A stretch of DNA of 64,000 nt from Butyrivibrio sp. INlla21 (lineage in GTDB: Bacteria > Bacillota > Clostridia > Lachnospirales > Lachnospiraceae): positions 62,001 to 126,000 of the forward strand of contig NZ_FPCC01000010.1 of the NCBI RefSeq assembly GCF_900116875.1, in the 5' to 3' direction. This document shows, piece after piece, positions 7,147 through 16,454 of the stretch. The notes below the pieces were generated by a model. It did no database searches and had not been told where the DNA came from. It was given only the letters and a program-made list of their open reading frames with translations. Numbering within the stretch: the first letter of the stretch is position 1; each line of letters starts with the position of its first letter. Position numbers and translations under genes: made by a program.

Positions 7147-9180
7147 TTAACAGATTTCTGCTCCGGACGGCATCTCTTTTTCAGGAGTCATAAGAGCAAG
7201 ATTACCCTCTGCATCTTCTGCGCAAAGAAGCATTCCTTCCGACATTACCCCTGCAAGCTTGGCGGGTTTAAGATTGACCAAAACCATTACCTTCTTGCCT
7301 ACCATCTCTTCGGGAGTATAGTACTTCCTGATTCCCGAAACAATCTGTCTGATCTGACTTCCGATCTTAACCTGTGAGCAGAGAAGTTTCTTGGAATTCT
7401 CAACAGCTTCACACTTAATGATCTCTCCGACCTGGAACTGCATTGCTCCGAACTGATCAAAAGTGATCTCGTCCTTAGCCGGAATATCTATTCCTTCTTC
7501 ATCCGAATCTTTTTCTGCTTTTACGGGAGCGGGTGCAAGTCCTGCTTTTGCAAGGTTCTCCGCTGCCTTTCTCTGAGATTCCTCAAAATCCTCTTTCTGC
7601 TTCTTGGTAATCTCAGCTGCCTTCTCAAGAACCTCCTTGAGATCCTTACGAGCAAAGAGCATCTCGGGAGTTTCCGCTACCTTGTTGCCGCTCTGATACA
7701 ATCCGAAAGTTCCGAGAGTATCGAAATCTCTCTTGGGTGCCGAAAGCTGCTCAATTATCTTCTGAGCTGTCTCAGGCATAAACGGATCAAGAAGAGCCGC
7801 TCCGATAGAAATGGACTCAACAAGATTATAAAGAACTGTTGAAAGTCTGTCCTTCTTGGCCTCGTCTTTTCCAAGGATCCATGGCTCAGTCTCATCGATA
7901 TATTTATTGCATCTCTTGAAGAGAGTGAATATCTCGGTAAGTGCATCCGCTACTCTGAGCTCATCCATCTTCTTCTCAACCTTGTCATAGCAACCTGTAA
8001 CAACAGCCTTGAGGTCATCGTCAACCGCCTCGGTTACACCCTTGTCGGCAACTACTCCGCCAAGATATTTGTTGGTCATGGCGATTGTTCTGTTTACAAG
8101 GTTTCCGAGAGTGTTGGCAAGATCTGAATTAAATCTTTCAACCATGAGCTCCCAAGTGATGACACCGTCGTTATCAAAAGGCATCTCATGAAGAACGAAA
8201 TATCTAACAGGATCTACTCCGAAAAGACTTACAAGGTCATCAGCGTAGATAACGTTTCCTTTTGACTTACTCATCTTCTCGCCGCCCTGAAGAAGCCAAG
8301 GATGTCCGAAGACCTGCTTGGGAAGGGGCTCACCGAGTGCCATAAGGAAAATAGGCCAATAAATCGTATGGAAACGGATAATATCTTTTCCGATAAGGTG
8401 AAGATCTGCGGGCCACCACTTCTTGTAATCTTCTGAACTGTTGCCGTCCGCATCGTATCCGATACCTGTTATATAGTTTGTAAGAGCATCAAGCCATACG
8501 TAAACGACATGCTTGTCATCAAAATCTACAGGGATGCCCCACTTAAATGATGTTCTGGAAACGCACAGATCCTGAAGTCCGGGAAGAAGGAAGTTGTTCA
8601 TCATCTCATTCTTTCTTGCCACAGGCTGAATGAACTCGGGATGGGTGTTGATATGCTCGATAAGTCTGTCGGCATACTTACTCATCTTGAAGAAATAAGC
8701 CTCTTCCTCTGCGGGATGAACAGGGCCTCCACACTCGGGACACTTACCGTCAACAAGCTGAGACTCGGTATAGAAAGCCTCACACTCAGTACAGTACATT
8801 CCCTTATATGATCCCTTATAAATATCTCCCTGATCATAGAACTTCTTGAAGATCTTCTGAACCTGCTTAACATGATCATCATCAGTTGTGCGGATAAATC
8901 TGTCATATGAAGTGTCCATGAGATTCCAAAGACCCTTGATGGTATCGGAAACCTGGTCTACGAACTCCTTGGGAGTAGCGCATCCCGCCTCGATCGCTCT
9001 TGTCTCGATCTTCTGTCCGTGCTCATCGGATCCCGTCTGGAAATGAACATCAAATCCGTCGCATCTCTTATATCTTGCGATGGCATCGGCAAGCACTATC
9101 TCATAGCTGTTTCCGATATGAGGCTTACCCGATGTGTACGCGATAGCTGTTGTAATATAATATTTTCCCTTATTCTGCAT
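7147..9180 (-). CDS. metG: Methionyl-tRNA synthetase with C-terminal tRNA-binding domain
   Basis: The 677-residue enzyme charges tRNA-Met. It shows the HIGN version of the HIGH motif near residue 21, a zinc knuckle made of CTEC and CPEC in the connective peptide, and KMSKS near residues 301-305. An anticodon-binding helical domain follows. The last 100 residues form an EMAP/Trbp111-like tRNA-binding domain, after a charged linker at about residues 540-570. The length matches bacterial MetG with this extra domain. The map gene lies 20 bases downstream and the two are probably co-transcribed, linking methionine charging to N-terminal methionine removal. Confidence 0.97.
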   Translation of the reverse strand: MQNKGKYYITTAIAYTSGKPHIGNSYEIVLADAIARYKRCDGFDVHFQTGSDEHGQKIETRAIEAGCATPKEFVDQVSDTIKGLWNLMDTSYDRFIRTTDDDHVKQVQKIFKKFYDQGDIYKGSYKGMYCTECEAFYTESQLVDGKCPECGGPVHPAEEEAYFFKMSKYADRLIEHINTHPEFIQPVARKNEMMNNFLLPGLQDLCVSRTSFKWGIPVDFDDKHVVYVWLDALTNYITGIGYDADGNSSEDYKKWWPADLHLIGKDIIRFHTIYWPIFLMALGEPLPKQVFGHPWLLQGGEKMSKSKGNVIYADDLVSLFGVDPVRYFVLHEMPFDNDGVITWELMVERFNSDLANTLGNLVNRTIAMTNKYLGGVVADKGVTEAVDDDLKAVVTGCYDKVEKKMDELRVADALTEIFTLFKRCNKYIDETEPWILGKDEAKKDRLSTVLYNLVESISIGAALLDPFMPETAQKIIEQLSAPKRDFDTLGTFGLYQSGNKVAETPEMLFARKDLKEVLEKAAEITKKQKEDFEESQRKAAENLAKAGLAPAPVKAEKDSDEEGIDIPAKDEITFDQFGAMQFQVGEIIKCEAVENSKKLLCSQVKIGSQIRQIVSGIRKYYTPEEMVGKKVMVLVNLKPAKLAGVMSEGMLLCAEDAEGNLALMTPEKEMPSGAEIC

Positions 9181-9200
9181 CTATAATTCCTTCCCGTTTA

Positions 9201-10076
9201 TCACCAGCATAAAAGCTCATAACCTGTCTCGGTAACAAGAAGTTCAACTTCCCACTGAGCTGAAGGCTTGAGGTCTGCTGTGTACACTGTCCAATCATTT
9301 TCTTCGTCTATAAATATTTCCTGTTTTCCCATGTTGACCATCGGCTCTATGGTAAATACCATACCGGGTACCATGAGCATTCCGGTTCCGGGCCTACTTA
9401 CATAACTTACAAAAGGCTCTTCATGGAAGTCTTTGCCGCATCCGTGTCCGCCTATCTCTCTGACTACGGTATAGCCGTTCTTAAGGGCATGTTGGTGAAC
9501 CGCATGTCCCATATCTCCGATAGGTGTCCATGGCTTAACTGCCTTAAGTCCTTCCTCAAGACACTCTTTGGTAACATCTACCAGCCTCTGTTTCTCGGGT
9601 GAAACTTCTCCTATGCAAAACATTCGTGAAGAATCTGAATAATAACCGTTTAAAATTGTGGAGCAATCTACGTTGATGATATCTCCGTCTTTAAGAATGA
9701 TATCCTCTGACGGGATTCCATGACACACTTCTTCATTGATAGAAGTGCACACACTCTTGGGAAATCCTTCGTAGTTAAGATCTGCGGGAATTCCTCCCAT
9801 CTTGGTAGTTGTGTTATAGACTATGTCATCTATTTCCTGAGTGCTCATTCCGGCATGTATCTTCTCTGCTATCTCATCGAGAACCGCCATATTTATAACC
9901 GCACTCTTCTTGATTCCTTCAATATCCTCTGCTGTCTTCAAAAGACTTCTGTCGGGCACTATAAACCCTTGACGTTCAAAATTAATGATCTTGTCGTCAA
10001 ATGCGGCATGACAAGCTTTGTACTTTTTGCCGCTTCCGCACCAACAAGGCTCATTTCTCTCCATTTTCTTATACAT
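9201..10076 (-). CDS. map: Type I methionine aminopeptidase with N-terminal SEC-C motif
   Basis: A 291-residue enzyme that removes the N-terminal methionine from new proteins. Residues 1-25 carry a SEC-C zinc motif (CWCGSGKKYKACH), thought to help ribosome association. The pita-bread catalytic domain follows, with the metal ligands in NVDCSTILNGYYSDSS, the GGHGCG region, FTIEPM and the final VE. The frame extends about 100 codons further upstream without homology. The ATG at 10076 is preceded by AAGG and starts right before the SEC-C motif. Confidence 0.92.
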   Translation of the reverse strand: MYKKMERNEPCWCGSGKKYKACHAAFDDKIINFERQGFIVPDRSLLKTAEDIEGIKKSAVINMAVLDEIAEKIHAGMSTQEIDDIVYNTTTKMGGIPADLNYEGFPKSVCTSINEEVCHGIPSEDIILKDGDIINVDCSTILNGYYSDSSRMFCIGEVSPEKQRLVDVTKECLEEGLKAVKPWTPIGDMGHAVHQHALKNGYTVVREIGGHGCGKDFHEEPFVSYVSRPGTGMLMVPGMVFTIEPMVNMGKQEIFIDEENDWTVYTADLKPSAQWEVELLVTETGYELLCW

Positions 10077-10172
10077 TGGTGACCTTCTTATTTTTTTCGA
10101 TAATTTAACAAATATAGTATGCCTTTTCGAATTCCAAATGTCAACTGACACGCAGTATTTACGGGGGATTAC

Positions 10173-10210
10173 AAAAAAAGAAAGCCCATGTGCCATGCAC
10201 ATGAGCTTTC
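10173..10210 (-). terminator. Rho-independent terminator after rpe
   Basis: GAAAGC-CATGTGC and its complement form a stem of about 14 bp with a short loop, followed on the minus strand by seven Ts. It ends the pentose operon 18 bases after the rpe stop codon. Confidence 0.9.
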
Positions 10211-10227
10211 TGTCGCCGCGTTTGTTA

Positions 10228-10881
10228 TTATACGCCGAGGATACGTCTGAATTCGGCAACGTTCTCGGAAGGATTTCCTTTGAACACTCCGGATCCCGAT
10301 ACAATAACGTTGGCGCCCGCGTCAAGAATCTCTTTGACGTTATTTGTATAGACACCTCCGTCAACCTCGACATCAACATTAAGATTTCTGTCAGTTATGA
10401 TCTTTCTGACTTCTCTTATCTTATCGAAACTGCTTGGAATCAGTTTCTGTCCTCCAAACCCGGGTTCAACGGTCATGATAAGAACCATCTCGACATCATC
10501 CAGGTACGGTACTATCTCGGAAACCGGTGTCGCCGGCTTGATAGCTATACCTGCTTTTTTGCCACAGCTGTGAATCTCGTCGATCGCAGCCTTAGGATCT
10601 TCTGCCGCCTCATAATGAAATGTGATTGTATCAGCTCCACAATCCGCAATTTCTTTTATGTAACGAATCGGATCGACTATCATAAGATGTACGTCAAACA
10701 CCAGATCCGTCACACGCCTGATTGACTTAATAACAGGCATACCCATAGATATAGATGGTACAAACACACCATCCATAATATCAATGTGTAAATATTTTGC
10801 ACCGGCATTGTCGACTTCAGCAATCTGATCTCCAAGCCTTGCAAAATCAGCTGATAAAATTGAAGGACAAATTATATTCAT
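10228..10881 (-). CDS. rpe: Ribulose-phosphate 3-epimerase
   Basis: The 217-residue TIM-barrel enzyme interconverts ribulose 5-phosphate and xylulose 5-phosphate. Family landmarks are PSILSADF at the start, HIDIMDG with a metal-binding H and D, FDVHLM, MTVEPGFGGQ and the VDGG motif. It begins five bases after the transketolase C-terminal subunit gene. It is the last gene of a pentose phosphate module whose other members make xylulose 5-phosphate. Confidence 0.96.
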   Translation of the reverse strand: MNIICPSILSADFARLGDQIAEVDNAGAKYLHIDIMDGVFVPSISMGMPVIKSIRRVTDLVFDVHLMIVDPIRYIKEIADCGADTITFHYEAAEDPKAAIDEIHSCGKKAGIAIKPATPVSEIVPYLDDVEMVLIMTVEPGFGGQKLIPSSFDKIREVRKIITDRNLNVDVEVDGGVYTNNVKEILDAGANVIVSGSGVFKGNPSENVAEFRRILGV

Positions 10882-10886
10882 ATTAT

Positions 10887-11828
10887 TTACTTAAGAAATT
10901 CCTTTACTGAGGCATATACGCCGTCTCCGTCGAGTCCATACTTGTGAACAAGCTCACCTGCTGTTCCTGACTCGCCGTACTTATCCTGCATTCCGAGCTT
11001 CTTCACAGGTGTAGGTGCAAGCTCTGCAAGAGCATCACATACTGCACTTCCGAGTCCGCCGATAACGGAATGCTCCTCAACAGTTACTACCTTGCCTGTC
11101 TTCTTTGCAGATGCAACAACAAGATCCTTATCCAAAGGCTTAATTGTGCAGATGTTGATAACCTCAGCTGAGATTCCGTCAGCTGCAAGCTTCTCAGCTG
11201 CACTGATAGCAGAATCAACACAGATTCCGGTAGCGATGATTGTTACATCTTTACCCTCTCTGATAACCGATCCCTTGCCAATCTCAAACTTGTAATCAGG
11301 TCTGTCGTTGATAACGCTGCATGCCGCACGTCCGAATCTGATATATACAGGTCCCTCATGCTCAAGTGCTGCGCGAACGCAAGCCTTAGCTTCTACATCA
11401 TCTGCAGGGCACATTACAACCATTCCGGGGATAACACTCATAAGAGCGAAATCCTCGTTACACTGATGGCTGGCACCATCCTCACCAACTGTGATTCCGG
11501 CATGAGTTCCGCCGATCTTAACGTTGAGGTGAGGATATCCTACTGAGTTACGAACCTGCTCGAAAGCACGTCCTGCTGCGAACATTGCAAAAGAACTAAC
11601 GAAAGGAATCTTACCTGTTGTAGCAAGACCTGCCGCAATTCCCATCATGTTACACTCAGCGATACCGCAATCTATATGTCTCTCAGGAAACTTTTTCATA
11701 AATACTGCAGTCTTGGTAGATGCCGCAAGGTCAGCATCAAGAACCACAAGGTTAGGGAACTCATCTCCAAGCTCTGCAAGCGCATTACCATAACTTTCTC
11801 TTGTTGCTATCTTCTTTACATCGCTCAT
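10887..11828 (-). CDS. Transketolase, C-terminal subunit
   Basis: A 313-residue subunit with the pyrimidine-binding and C-terminal transketolase domains. Landmarks include the catalytic glutamate region (GIAECNMMGIAAGLA), the HAGITVGEDGASHQ segment and GPVYIRFGR. It needs the neighbouring N-terminal subunit to form the thiamine-diphosphate enzyme that moves two-carbon units between sugar phosphates. Its start overlaps the stop of that subunit by four bases (ATGA), ensuring coupled translation. Confidence 0.94.
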   Translation of the reverse strand: MSDVKKIATRESYGNALAELGDEFPNLVVLDADLAASTKTAVFMKKFPERHIDCGIAECNMMGIAAGLATTGKIPFVSSFAMFAAGRAFEQVRNSVGYPHLNVKIGGTHAGITVGEDGASHQCNEDFALMSVIPGMVVMCPADDVEAKACVRAALEHEGPVYIRFGRAACSVINDRPDYKFEIGKGSVIREGKDVTIIATGICVDSAISAAEKLAADGISAEVINICTIKPLDKDLVVASAKKTGKVVTVEEHSVIGGLGSAVCDALAELAPTPVKKLGMQDKYGESGTAGELVHKYGLDGDGVYASVKEFLK

Positions 11829-12658
11829 ATTGACGCACCTATCCTTTCCAGTTCTTCCATTGCCTGCTTAAACTCCTCATCGTTGGGAGCCTTGCCGTGC
11901 CATCCTGCCTGGTTCTCCATGAAGGAAACGCCCTTACCCTTAATACTGTGGGAAATGATTGCAGTAGGCATACCCTTGGTCTCTCTTGCCTCCTTGAAGG
12001 CAGCTCTGATCTCATCAAAGTTGTGACCGTCTATGTTGATAACATGGAAGTTGAAAGATTCAAACTTCTTATCGATAGGATAAGGTGAACATACCTTGTC
12101 GATAGGTCCGTCGATCTGAAGGTTGTTGTTATCTACGATAACTACAAGATTATCGAGCTTACGGAAGCCTGCGAACATAGCTGCCTCCCAAACCTGACCT
12201 TCTTGAAGCTCACCGTCTCCGAGAAGTGTGTAAACTCTGAAATCCTTGTTGTCCATCTTTCCTGACAGTGCCATTCCACATGCTGCAGAGATTCCCTGTC
12301 CGAGTGATCCACTGGACATATCAAGTCCGGGAAGATACTGCATACTGGGATGTCCCTGAAGTCTTGAACCAAGCTTACGAAGAGTAGTAAGTTCCTCCTT
12401 GGGGAAATAGCCTTTCTCTGCCATTACAGAATAAAGACCGGGAGCGCAATGTCCTTTTGAAAGAACAAAACGATCTCTGTTAGGATCTGATACGTTCTTA
12501 GGGTCAACATTCATTTCCTCAAAGTACAAATATGTAAAGATATCTGTTGAGGACAAGGATCCGCCCGGATGTCCCGCTCCGGCTGCATGAAGTGCTGTGA
12601 TTATATCTTTTCTGACTTCATTTGCCGTCTTTTGTAGTTCCTGATTGGTCATAGCCAT
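11825..12658 (-). CDS. Transketolase, N-terminal subunit
   Basis: A 277-residue subunit with the thiamine-diphosphate binding domain. The GDGELQEGQ...NN motif of TPP enzymes is clear, as is the GHPGGSLS segment near the N-terminus. Split transketolases of this kind are common in Clostridia. The frame extends 14 codons further upstream, but AAAGGA lies about ten bases before the ATG at 12658, which gives the typical MAMTNQEL start. Confidence 0.94.
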   Translation of the reverse strand: MAMTNQELQKTANEVRKDIITALHAAGAGHPGGSLSSTDIFTYLYFEEMNVDPKNVSDPNRDRFVLSKGHCAPGLYSVMAEKGYFPKEELTTLRKLGSRLQGHPSMQYLPGLDMSSGSLGQGISAACGMALSGKMDNKDFRVYTLLGDGELQEGQVWEAAMFAGFRKLDNLVVIVDNNNLQIDGPIDKVCSPYPIDKKFESFNFHVINIDGHNFDEIRAAFKEARETKGMPTAIISHSIKGKGVSFMENQAGWHGKAPNDEEFKQAMEELERIGASI

Positions 12659-12769
12659 AATGAATAATTCCTTTCCGTATAATTCAAAGACAAAATGCAC
12701 TTACAATTTAACACAAGCTATATTCATAGTCCATAAGACACTTTGCCTAAGTTTTAAATTTAAAAACTA

Positions 12770-13465
12770 TTACTTCTGACCGTAATATGCATTAGCACCA
12801 TGTTTTCTGTAATAATGCTTATCCTGAAGCTCTGTTGGAGCCGCCTCAACATTGGGATTGATAACCTCGCATCTGTAAGCCATCTTGGCAACTTCTTCCG
12901 TTACAACTGCGTTGTGAACAGCTTCCATTGCATCCTTGCCCCATGTGAATACGCCGTGGTTCTTGCAAAGAACTCCCGGAACATCTACAGGATTCTTGCC
13001 CATGCGCTCAAACTCGGTGGCAATAAGCACGCCGGTATTGGCCTCATAAGCCTCATCGATCTCAGCCTTGGTAAGACATCTTACGCAAGGAATCTCTCCA
13101 TGGAAGTAATCTGCATGAGTTGTTCCGTAGCAAGGAATTGATCTTCCTGCCTGTGCCCAGCTTGTGGCATAGGATGAATGAGTGTGTACCACTCCGCCGA
13201 TGTCTGCAAATGCTTTGTACAGTTCAACGTGTGTAGGTGTGTCGGATGAAGGATTAAGCTTACCCTCAACCTTCTCTCCGTCAAGGTTCATAACAACCAT
13301 GTCGTCGGGAGTCATGGTATCGTACTCAACTCCACTGGGTTTGATTACAAACAAACCGCTCTCCCTGTCAATCTCACTTACGTTACCCCATGTGAAAGTA
13401 ACAAGATTATATTTGGGCAAAAGAATATTTGCCTCGTAAACTTTTCTTTTTAATTCCTCAAGCAT
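12770..13465 (-). CDS. araD: L-ribulose-5-phosphate 4-epimerase
   Basis: The 231-residue class II aldolase-fold epimerase converts L-ribulose 5-phosphate to D-xylulose 5-phosphate. Zinc ligands are visible in the HTHSS motif and the later KNHGVF histidine; the GNVSE and PSG phosphate-binding segments are in place. The length is the usual 231 residues. It lies 72 bases downstream of the FGGY kinase, the preceding step of the arabinose/ribulose pathway. An arabinose isomerase gene is not in the window. Confidence 0.94.
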   Translation of the reverse strand: MLEELKRKVYEANILLPKYNLVTFTWGNVSEIDRESGLFVIKPSGVEYDTMTPDDMVVMNLDGEKVEGKLNPSSDTPTHVELYKAFADIGGVVHTHSSYATSWAQAGRSIPCYGTTHADYFHGEIPCVRCLTKAEIDEAYEANTGVLIATEFERMGKNPVDVPGVLCKNHGVFTWGKDAMEAVHNAVVTEEVAKMAYRCEVINPNVEAAPTELQDKHYYRKHGANAYYGQK

Positions 13466-13537
13466 ATCAACTCTCCGATAATATTATATTGCTTTACTGA
13501 CTACGTTTCTTCGTAAATATTGCTACTTACTTCTCAA

Positions 13538-15133
13538 TTATTTCAATGAATCAACAGCCGCTCTCTCGATAGCAAGACCCGCGTTGTAGTTCTTCATAAA
13601 CTCGTCAAAGCCTTTAACGTCTGCGCTGTCGGGATTGCATGTCTCAACCTTACCACCGACAAACACCTTATCACTGAGGTACTTCTCAAGTGACTCACCT
13701 GCAGCCTTCTGCTTCATGTAGCCGGCAAGGATTGCCTGACCCCAAGGACCGCCTTCTCCCGCAGTCTCCATGAGTTTGATAGGTGTATCCAATGCTGCTG
13801 CCATTACTCTGTCGCCAACTCCTCTGATCTTGAAGAATCCGCCCTGTCCAAAGAAGAAGTCTGCCTTTACATTCTCCTGCTTGGTAAGAATATCGTTTCC
13901 AATCTTAAGTGCTCCGAGTGCTGTGTAAAGATGTGCTCTCATGAAGTTTGAAAGATTGAACTTGTCATCGGGTCTTCTTGCAAAAAGAGGTCTTCCTTCA
14001 TCAAATCCGGTGATTGACTCGCCTGAGAAATAGTTATAAGAAAGAAGTCCGCCGCAGTCGGCATCACCCTCCATCGCTTTGCGATAAAGTGTTCCGTATA
14101 AAGTATCATCGTCAACTTCTTTTCCGATATCTTTTGCAAATTCTCTGAAGAGAGAAACCCATGCGTTAAGATCGGAAGTACAGTTGTTGCAGTGAACCAT
14201 GGCAACCTGCTCACCTGAAGGAGTTGTAACAAGATCAAGCTCAGGATATGCCTTAGAAAGGTCATGCTCAAGAACAACCATAGAAAATACGGAAGTTCCG
14301 GCTGAAATGTTACCCGTTCTTACTCCTACTGAATTGGTTGCTACCATTCCTGTTCCTGCATCGCCCTCGGGAGGACATACAGAAATTCCCGCTTTAAGAG
14401 TTCCGGTGGGATCGAGAAGCTTAGCGCCTTCTTCCGTAAGTGTACCCGCATCTTCTCCCGCTACGAGAACCTTGGGAAGAATATCCCTGATCTTGAAACC
14501 GAAATTCTTATCAGCGATAAGAGCATCAAACTTATCAAGCATTCCCGCATTGAAATCACATGTGGAAGAATCAATGGGGAACATTCCGGAAGCATCGCCT
14601 ACACCGATAACCTTTTCTCCGGTAAGCTTCCAGTGAACGTAGCCTGCAAGTGTCGTAAAGAAATCAACCTTAGACACATGCTCTTCCTTGTTAAGGATTG
14701 CCTGATAAAGATGAGCAATGCTCCATCTCTGAGGGATGTGATATCCGAATTCCTCTGTAAGGATATCGGATGCCTCACCTGTTATTGTGTTTCTCCAAGT
14801 TCTGAAAGGAACAAGAAGTTCACCGCTCTTATCAAATGCCATGTATCCGTGCATCATGGCTGAAAAGCCCATCGCACCTACTGTGGTAAGCTTTTCATCG
14901 TACTGCTTGGCCACATCTGCTGCGAGCTTGGAATAGCAGTCTTTGAGACCTTCCCAAACGTCATCAAGAGTGTATGTCCACACACCGTTCTCGAGACGAT
15001 TCTCCCAGTTGTGACCACCCGAAGCGATCGGGTTGTAATTTTCATCCGTCAGCACCGCTTTGATCCTGGTTGATCCAAACTCGATGCCTAGGTAAGTTTT
15101 TCCTTGTTGAATAGCTTCTTTAATATTGCTCAT
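13538..15133 (-). CDS. FGGY-family carbohydrate kinase, probable ribulokinase
   Basis: A 531-residue sugar kinase. The N-terminal phosphate loop ([14 protein letters not shown]) and the second ATPase-fold domain ([22 protein letters not shown]) mark the FGGY family. It belongs to a Lachnospiraceae branch unlike classical AraB in sequence, so the symbol is withheld. Placement directly before araD makes L-ribulose the most likely substrate, giving L-ribulose 5-phosphate. GGGG lies just before the ATG. Only 33 bases separate it from the upstream glycosylase gene, so its promoter is either in that gene or shared. Confidence 0.82.
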   Translation of the reverse strand: MSNIKEAIQQGKTYLGIEFGSTRIKAVLTDENYNPIASGGHNWENRLENGVWTYTLDDVWEGLKDCYSKLAADVAKQYDEKLTTVGAMGFSAMMHGYMAFDKSGELLVPFRTWRNTITGEASDILTEEFGYHIPQRWSIAHLYQAILNKEEHVSKVDFFTTLAGYVHWKLTGEKVIGVGDASGMFPIDSSTCDFNAGMLDKFDALIADKNFGFKIRDILPKVLVAGEDAGTLTEEGAKLLDPTGTLKAGISVCPPEGDAGTGMVATNSVGVRTGNISAGTSVFSMVVLEHDLSKAYPELDLVTTPSGEQVAMVHCNNCTSDLNAWVSLFREFAKDIGKEVDDDTLYGTLYRKAMEGDADCGGLLSYNYFSGESITGFDEGRPLFARRPDDKFNLSNFMRAHLYTALGALKIGNDILTKQENVKADFFFGQGGFFKIRGVGDRVMAAALDTPIKLMETAGEGGPWGQAILAGYMKQKAAGESLEKYLSDKVFVGGKVETCNPDSADVKGFDEFMKNYNAGLAIERAAVDSLK

Positions 15134-15166
15134 ACTATGGTCCCCTTTTTTCTATAAAATACCTTC

Positions 15167-15991
15167 TTACGCAAGCCCGTTACTTCTTGAATAAAAGAAC
15201 AGGTATTGCTGCATTACTCCATTATAAGGCTTGTGTCTGTCAAAGTTAAAGCCTTCTGGATATTTTAATTCCAAAACTCTGTTGATCCATACATCTTTTG
15301 GGAAAGCATCCAATCTGTGATACCCAAAGAGTATCTCACAATTGGCCACTTTAACTCCAACCCCAAAGAGTTTCAGAAGCCTTTCCATCAGATCGTCATC
15401 CGTTAGATCCTGCCACTTATAAAGCTCTGCTTCTCCTGACAGAACATCACTTGCAGCCTTCTTAACGTACTTGTCTCTATACCCGAGCCCGCAGGAAGAA
15501 AGCTCTTTATCAGATAACTTTGCTATCTCACCCGGCGTCGGAAAAGCATATATATTATCGCCATTGGCGTTTTTTTCAGTTCCAATCTTTTTTCCTGCAA
15601 GTGCACACAGCTTCTCGATTGAAGCCTTGATCGCAGGAATGTTTTTTCTCTGAGAGATGATAAAAGAAATCAGCATCTCCCAAGGATCCTGTCTGAGAAT
15701 GCGAATACCCTTGCCGTACTCGGCGGCGCTTTTCAGATATTCGTCTTTTTTGTCTATCAGTCCCCTTATATCTTTATAAGAAGTTTCAAGATCGAAATAG
15801 TTCTTCCAGAACTCTTCGAAATCTTTTTTTGAACAGTCAAATTCATACTCGCAAGGAGCAATTTCTTTTATAAAAAGATATTTGTCCGAAGCGTTAACGC
15901 TGTAGCCGTCTCCGCATTTATTAAAACGAAAACACTGCCCGCTTTCGGCTATCTTTTCAAGATCAAAATCATCGTCTATCTTTATCTTCAT
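15167..15991 (-). CDS. 8-oxoguanine DNA glycosylase (OGG1 type)
   Basis: A 274-residue DNA repair enzyme that excises oxidised guanine. The N-terminal domain has the OGG signature GQCFRF, and the middle has ISQRKNIPAI. The helix-hairpin-helix motif (LLKLFGVGVKVA) is followed by the catalytic aspartate region (DAFPKDVW). The HhH lysine within GVKVA is the expected Schiff-base residue. Its start overlaps the stop of the Mrr-like gene by four bases, so the two are likely translated together. Confidence 0.9.
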   Translation of the reverse strand: MKIKIDDDFDLEKIAESGQCFRFNKCGDGYSVNASDKYLFIKEIAPCEYEFDCSKKDFEEFWKNYFDLETSYKDIRGLIDKKDEYLKSAAEYGKGIRILRQDPWEMLISFIISQRKNIPAIKASIEKLCALAGKKIGTEKNANGDNIYAFPTPGEIAKLSDKELSSCGLGYRDKYVKKAASDVLSGEAELYKWQDLTDDDLMERLLKLFGVGVKVANCEILFGYHRLDAFPKDVWINRVLELKYPEGFNFDRHKPYNGVMQQYLFFYSRSNGLA

Positions 15992-16437
15992 TTATCCTTA
16001 TCCATACTGTCCAGGTAACCCCTGTCCCACAACATTATGTTAAGCTTCTGCGCAAGATCGACCGCCGGCTGTGTAAAATACTGATTGGTCATAACCACCC
16101 CGACCATCTTGCCATAATAATCTCGGCCCGCATACACCTCTTGAACCGCTTTGACTCCGATAGGTTTATCATAACACTTACACTGAACGGCGTATGTAAT
16201 GCCGTCCTTCTCTGCAAGGATATCCGCCCCGAAATCTCCGCTTCCTTTGGTAACTACAGCCTCTGCAAAACCGTTGGCTTTTAAAAGATCAGCGCAATAA
16301 TATTCGAAATCATGCCCTTCCATTTCATCCATCGGAAGAGGCCTCATTCTAACCTTTTTTAAAAAACGGACAATGGCAGCCGCGATCAAAACGATTGCAG
16401 CCACCACTATCACATATATTATCCACTCTTTGGACAT
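15988..16437 (-). CDS. Membrane-anchored Mrr-like restriction endonuclease domain protein
   Basis: A 149-residue protein. One N-terminal membrane helix (about residues 6-25) is followed by a basic stretch and a PD-(D/E)XK domain of the Mrr_cat group. Key residues are D in GSGDFGADI and the QCKCY motif (Q-x-K), with the family's KPIGVKAVQEV segment after it. The enzyme probably cleaves DNA, perhaps modified or incoming DNA, at the inner face of the membrane. That role is inferred from the fold and the anchor. The gene overlaps the glycosylase gene by four bases, an unusual pairing with a repair enzyme. Confidence 0.78.
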   Translation of the reverse strand: MSKEWIIYVIVVAAIVLIAAAIVRFLKKVRMRPLPMDEMEGHDFEYYCADLLKANGFAEAVVTKGSGDFGADILAEKDGITYAVQCKCYDKPIGVKAVQEVYAGRDYYGKMVGVVMTNQYFTQPAVDLAQKLNIMLWDRGYLDSMDKDK

Positions 16438-16454
16438 ACATTTCTCCGTTTGGA

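Noticed and set aside
10018..10725. Long plus-strand frame opposite map and rpe
   Set aside because: It is antisense to two well-identified genes, has no domain pattern and no ribosome binding site.
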